Assembly: GCA_937873165.1 (NCBI GenBank)
Contig: CALMVH010000032.1
Location: 1 to 9,047, forward strand
Direction: 5' to 3'
Length of the DNA: 9,047 nt
From: an uncultured Rhodospirillales bacterium
Lineage (GTDB): Bacteria > Pseudomonadota > Alphaproteobacteria > CALMVH01
Position 1 is the first letter of the stretch; each line of letters opens with the position of its first letter. The notes beneath the pieces were generated by a model that did not search any database, was not told where the DNA came from, and was given only the letters and a program-made list of their open reading frames with translations. Below are positions 6,113 through 9,047 of the stretch, piece by piece. The position numbers and the translations under genes were made by a program.

Positions 6113-6129
6113 ATGTACTGATTGGTAAG
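6113..6129. promoter_or_regulatory. TetR-type operator candidate O2
   Basis: ATGTACTGATTGGTA (6113-6127) repeats the O1 sequence ATGTATCGGTCGGTA in the same orientation, with 11 of 15 matches. The two copies start 52 bases apart, close to five helical turns, so bound dimers would face the same side of the DNA. O2 lies 20 bases before the regulator's start codon and could mediate autoregulation. Confidence 0.5.
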
Positions 6130-6147
6130 TTATTTCTGGAGGCCATC

Positions 6148-6732
6148 ATGGCAGGCGGACGACCCCGTGCGTTCGATGCGGACCAGGCGCTGGACAAGGC
6201 GCTGACCGTGTTCTGGCAAAAGGGATATGGCGGAACCTCGCTGCCGGACCTGACGGAAGCGATGGGCATCAACCGCCCCAGCCTGTATGCAGCCTTTGGC
6301 AACAAGGAACAGCTGTTCCTGAAGGTGCTGGCGCGTTACGGCGAGCGCATGGGCTGCATGGTCCAGGCGCTTGACAAGCCGCTGGCGCGCGATGCCGTCG
6401 AAGCTTTGCTGACCAGCGTGATCGACAAGCAGACCACGTGCGACGGGCCGAAGGGCTGCCTGATGGTGCAGGGCGCGCTGTCGGGCGGAGACACGGCCGA
6501 AAAGATGCGCGCGGAGCTGTCAAGACGCCGCGCCGCTGGCGAGACAGCCCTGCGCGACAGGCTGGAACGCGCCCAGGCGGAAGGCGAACTGCCCGACAGC
6601 ACGGACGTGGCTACTCTGGCGAAGTACTACTCGACGATCCTCAGCGGCCTGGCCGTCCAGGCGGCGGGTGGCGCCAGCGGAGACGACCTGCGCGCGCTGG
6701 TACCATTCGCGATGCGGGCCTGGCCCGGGTGA
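6148..6732 (+). CDS. TetR/AcrR-family transcriptional regulator
   Basis: A 194-residue one-domain-plus-HTH repressor of normal length. The N-terminal DNA-binding domain covers about residues 10-57, with the helix-turn-helix TSLPDLTEAMGINRPSLYAAFGNKEQLF at 30-57. The rest is an all-helical ligand and dimer domain; CDGPKGCLMVQGAL (98-111) carries Cys98 and Cys104, and the end is YYSTILSGLAVQAAGGA and a final AMRAWPG. This subgroup often sits next to SDR genes, as I recall. A strong ribosome binding site GGAGG (6138-6142) is 5 bases before the ATG. It is divergent from the SDR gene, with operator-like repeats between, so autorepression and control of the SDR are inferred. Its TGA at 6730-6732 directly abuts the stop of the convergent Nudix gene. 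Confidence 0.95.
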   Translation: MAGGRPRAFDADQALDKALTVFWQKGYGGTSLPDLTEAMGINRPSLYAAFGNKEQLFLKVLARYGERMGCMVQALDKPLARDAVEALLTSVIDKQTTCDGPKGCLMVQGALSGGDTAEKMRAELSRRRAAGETALRDRLERAQAEGELPDSTDVATLAKYYSTILSGLAVQAAGGASGDDLRALVPFAMRAWPG

Positions 6733-7506
6733 TCAGCGGCTGACATACGCTGCATGCGCGCGCAGCAGCGGCGGCACGTATTCATTCATGGGTAGCAGGG
6801 CACGAGCGAGGAACTCCTCAATGCCGCCGGGCGTATTCGGCACCATGACGAGCCGCACGAACTCGGGCGGTTCGCCGGATTGATCCAGGGAAGCATTGTG
6901 GCGCGTGAAGATCGCCTGTGCCTCCTGCGCTGTGACCGACAGCGCCGCATGGTAGACGGCGGCAATCGACTTATGAGAGCCACCTGTAATCAGGTACGCA
7001 AAGCGGCACGCGGCAACGTGCGCTGGATTGTCGTGCCGAAGTCCGGTCTCCTCCAGTAATTCCTTTGCTGCATTTCCCGCGATATCGATCCGATCCCCCG
7101 CCAGGTTGTCGCGCGTCAGTCCACCGCCCGGACATTGCAGTTTCCCCGCTGAAACCGTATGGGCGGCCATTTCTCCCAGGATCAGGAACCCGTCGGCTGT
7201 TTCCGCCAGCACGGGACTGAACGCGACGCGGCACGGTGGATCGTCCGATTGCTGTGGCTCGCGGCGGTAGTACAGGTAATGCGCAAAGTCGCTAAGCATC
7301 GCCGTGATCTCGAAAGCCTGTGCCGTTTCCACGCAGGAGGTCACGGCAAACACATCGCCGCGCGTCAGGTGTGGATTGGCGGCAGCGGCCTTGGCCCAGT
7401 GCGCCTCGACACGCGCCCGCGCATCAGGGCTGAGGTCGACCGCTTCGCCCAGATATGTCATGCGGATCGGCTTGGCGGCGGGGGTGACGGTAAAAGGCGA
7501 TGGCAT
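6733..7506 (-). CDS. Nudix hydrolase-like protein in the heme operon
   Basis: A 257-residue protein whose central part carries a Nudix box: PGGG at 126-129, then a loop, then KELLEETGL at 148-156, matching REUXEEXGU with Lys for the first Arg and the metal-binding Glu149, Glu152 and Glu153. The usual Glu in the first half of the box is replaced, and the loop GLTRDNLAGDRIDIAGNAA is longer than normal. The N-terminal 90 residues (AHWAKAAAANPHLTRGD, SDFAHYLYYRRE) recall the extended N-domain of NUDT22-like and sugar-nucleotide Nudix enzymes, by memory only. Substrate unknown. A GTG at 7509 is an alternative start. It follows hemJ by a few bases with no good ribosome binding site, so translation is probably coupled. 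The gene ends exactly against tetR. Confidence 0.8.
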   Translation of the reverse strand: MPSPFTVTPAAKPIRMTYLGEAVDLSPDARARVEAHWAKAAAANPHLTRGDVFAVTSCVETAQAFEITAMLSDFAHYLYYRREPQQSDDPPCRVAFSPVLAETADGFLILGEMAAHTVSAGKLQCPGGGLTRDNLAGDRIDIAGNAAKELLEETGLRHDNPAHVAACRFAYLITGGSHKSIAAVYHAALSVTAQEAQAIFTRHNASLDQSGEPPEFVRLVMVPNTPGGIEEFLARALLPMNEYVPPLLRAHAAYVSR

Positions 7507-7512
7507 CACGGG

Positions 7513-7941
7513 TTAGAAGGGCTTTACCACCGCGAGGATCACGATGAAGATCAGCAACACGGTCGGGCCTTCGTTCAGGACGCGGTAGAATTTGGCTGAA
7601 CGCCGATTACGGTCGGCGGCGAAATCCTTGCGGCACCTGGCGAGAAAGCCATGCAAGGCCGCCATGACCAGCACCAGCGTCAGCTTGGCGTGCAGCCAGC
7701 CCTGGTGCAGGAAGTCGGGATAGACCACGACCATGGCGATGCCCAGCGCGAAGGTCGCGATCATGGCGGGGTTCATGATGGCGCGCAGCAGGCGCCGCTC
7801 CATGATCTTGAACCGCTCGGATTCAGGCGATCCGGGCACGGTCTGGGTGTGGTAGACGAATAGACGGGGCAAATATAGCATGCCCGACATCCACGCGATC
7901 ACCGCGATCACGTGAAAGGCCTCAAGCCAGAGCAATGTCAT
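7513..7941 (-). CDS. hemJ: protoporphyrinogen IX oxidase, HemJ type
   Basis: HemJ oxidises protoporphyrinogen IX to protoporphyrin IX, the step before iron insertion, and is the form used by most Alphaproteobacteria lacking HemG and HemY. The 142-residue integral membrane protein has about four hydrophobic segments (near 3-23, 55-75, 86-100 and 124-140). His10 in LEAFHVIAVIAWMSGMLYLPRL and Lys86 in GWLHAKL match the conserved His and Lys of the family, and NEGPTVLL near residue 123 is also characteristic. Its ATG (7941..7939) overlaps the TGA of hemH by four bases (ATGA), so translation is coupled. A Nudix gene follows after the TAA. Confidence 0.95.
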   Translation of the reverse strand: MTLLWLEAFHVIAVIAWMSGMLYLPRLFVYHTQTVPGSPESERFKIMERRLLRAIMNPAMIATFALGIAMVVVYPDFLHQGWLHAKLTLVLVMAALHGFLARCRKDFAADRNRRSAKFYRVLNEGPTVLLIFIVILAVVKPF

Positions 7942-9023
7942 GAAACGCCTTTCACCGGCATGGGGCAGCCGGAATACAGGGCAGGGCAGATGCGGTCGCC
8001 GGTCAGCGACTGGCAGGGTCTGGGGTTGCGCAGCGCCTGCCGCACCAGCCGGGCCAGTCCGTTCACGAACTCGGACTCGATGCCTGCCGTGGCGACCCGC
8101 TCATACGCCGGAACGCCCGCCTCACGGGCGAGGTGCCCGTACTCGATGTCGAGTTCCACCAGCGTTTCCGAATGTTCGGACACAAAGGCGATGGGCACCA
8201 CCACGAGAGGCCTGCCCTCGTGCCCTGCACGTTCGATTTCCTTGTCGGTCGGCGGCTTGATCCATTGCAGCGGGCCAACGCGGCTTTGATAGGTGTTCAG
8301 CCAATCGAGGCCTGGGCGGTCCATGGCGGCGACGATGGCAGCGGTGGTGCGCTCGCACTGCCACTGATAGGGATCGCCCCTGGCGATGATCTTTTCCGGC
8401 AGGCCATGCGCGGAAAACAGGATGCGCGGCACCCCGGCGCGCGCGGCGCGGTCATACGCGGCGGTGGTCAACCGGGCAATCGTCTGGATCAGCCCTGCCT
8501 CGTCAGGGTAGCAGCAGATCGTGGCACTCGGCGCATGGCATCCGGTACGAGCCAGTTCGGCCTTCCATTGATCGAACGACGACGCGTTGGTGGTGGTCGA
8601 GAATTGCGGGTAAAGCGGCAGCAGCACGATCTGGTCGGGTTTCCAGGCCGCGACTTGCCTGACGGTCTCCCGCGCCATCGGGTGCCAGTAACGCATGGCG
8701 ATGAACGTCTTGAACCCCTCGCCCAGCACCTGTTCCAGGGCGGCCCCTTGCGCCCGTGTGTTTTCAAGGATTGGCGACCGTCCGCCCAGATGCGCATAGA
8801 TTGCCTGCGCGGTGGGCGCGCGGCGCGTTGCAATCACCTGCGCCAGCCCATAGCGGAACGGGTTCGGCAGTCCGATGATCCGTTTGTCCTTGAACAGATT
8901 GGCAAGGAACGGCTTTACCGCCGCCGGGCTGTCGGGACCGCCGAGATTGAAGAGCACGACCGCAATGCGGCCCGTGGGCGTACTGTGGTCTGCATCCGGC
9001 ATCGCTGGATCCTGATCAGGCAT
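7938..9023 (-). CDS. hemH: ferrochelatase, with C-terminal cysteines suggesting a [2Fe-2S] cluster
   Basis: Ferrochelatase inserts Fe2+ into protoporphyrin IX, the last step of protoheme synthesis, at the inner membrane. The 361-residue protein starts its core with VVLFNLGGPDSPAAVKPFLANLF (22-44). The signature ILFSAHGLPEKIIARGDPYQ (201-220) includes the catalytic His206. FVSEHSETLVELDIEY (280-295) includes Glu286, equivalent to Glu343 of the human enzyme. The C-terminal tail has Cys337, Cys346 and Cys353 and there are internal Cys162, Cys170 and Cys171, a pattern like ferrochelatases that bind a [2Fe-2S] cluster. The start at 9023 overlaps the upstream TGA by one base, with AAGG 7 bases before. 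Met8 at 9002 is also possible. Confidence 0.97.
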   Translation of the reverse strand: MPDQDPAMPDADHSTPTGRIAVVLFNLGGPDSPAAVKPFLANLFKDKRIIGLPNPFRYGLAQVIATRRAPTAQAIYAHLGGRSPILENTRAQGAALEQVLGEGFKTFIAMRYWHPMARETVRQVAAWKPDQIVLLPLYPQFSTTTNASSFDQWKAELARTGCHAPSATICCYPDEAGLIQTIARLTTAAYDRAARAGVPRILFSAHGLPEKIIARGDPYQWQCERTTAAIVAAMDRPGLDWLNTYQSRVGPLQWIKPPTDKEIERAGHEGRPLVVVPIAFVSEHSETLVELDIEYGHLAREAGVPAYERVATAGIESEFVNGLARLVRQALRNPRPCQSLTGDRICPALYSGCPMPVKGVS

Positions 9024-9047
9024 CAGGCGGCCTTGCGCACGCAGTCG
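9023..9047 (-). CDS. 3' end of an upstream gene, probably hemE (partial)
   Basis: The last 25 bases, read on the - strand, give DCVRKAA followed by TGA at 9025..9023. This stop shares its A with the ATG of hemH (TGATG), the usual sign of an operon partner. The heme context makes uroporphyrinogen decarboxylase (HemE) the best guess, but seven residues cannot prove it. The rest of the gene lies outside the window. Confidence 0.45.

Noticed and set aside
1..9047. CRISPR array, insertion sequence, integrase or defence-gene cluster
   Set aside because: No regularly spaced direct repeats, no transposase or recombinase motifs, and no toxin-antitoxin or nuclease signatures were seen on either strand.

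Overview
The window looks chromosomal and alphaproteobacterial. It has a tRNA-Trp-secE-nusG-rplK-rplA block and, on the other strand, a heme block (hemE end, hemH, hemJ) with rho further down. Core genes are GC-rich: positions 2041-2100 in rplA contain 43 G+C of 60. Rho (418 aa), HemJ (142 aa) and a ferrochelatase with extra C-terminal cysteines all fit Alphaproteobacteria. A member of Acetobacteraceae/Rhodospirillales is my best guess, but this is not proven from the sequence.

Layout. Positions 1-51 may hold the tail of an unidentified gene, followed by a hairpin and a candidate promoter for tRNA-Trp (240-315). On the + strand follow secE, nusG, a two-hairpin REP-like element in the nusG-rplK spacer, rplK and rplA, closed by a strong intrinsic terminator (2375-2411). 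The usual next genes, rplJ-rplL-rpoBC, are absent. Instead there is a ~390 bp stretch without a convincing gene and a lower-GC gene for a predicted secreted protein of unknown function (2803-3594), which runs convergently into rho (3606-4862, - strand).

From the right edge leftward on the - strand lie the last codons of a probable hemE, then hemH, hemJ and a Nudix-type hydrolase gene. These are joined by 1-base and 4-base overlaps and a gap of a few bases, so they look like one operon. It covers late heme synthesis (uroporphyrinogen decarboxylation if the first is hemE, then protoporphyrinogen oxidation and iron insertion) plus an unassigned Nudix enzyme. Between this operon and rho sits a small module: a + strand TetR/AcrR regulator divergent from a - strand NADP(H)-type SDR oxidoreductase, with a 68-aa unknown ORF downstream of the SDR. 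The divergent promoter region holds several palindromic operator-like sites. The module separates rho from the hem genes.

Most of the window is conventional housekeeping DNA. I did not find a clear new defence or mobile system. The more interesting points are the unusual junction after rplA with its secreted orphan gene, the regulatory architecture of the tetR-SDR region, the perfect 12-bp hairpin before the 68-aa ORF, the Nudix gene in the heme operon, and the cysteine pattern of HemH that suggests a [2Fe-2S] cluster.
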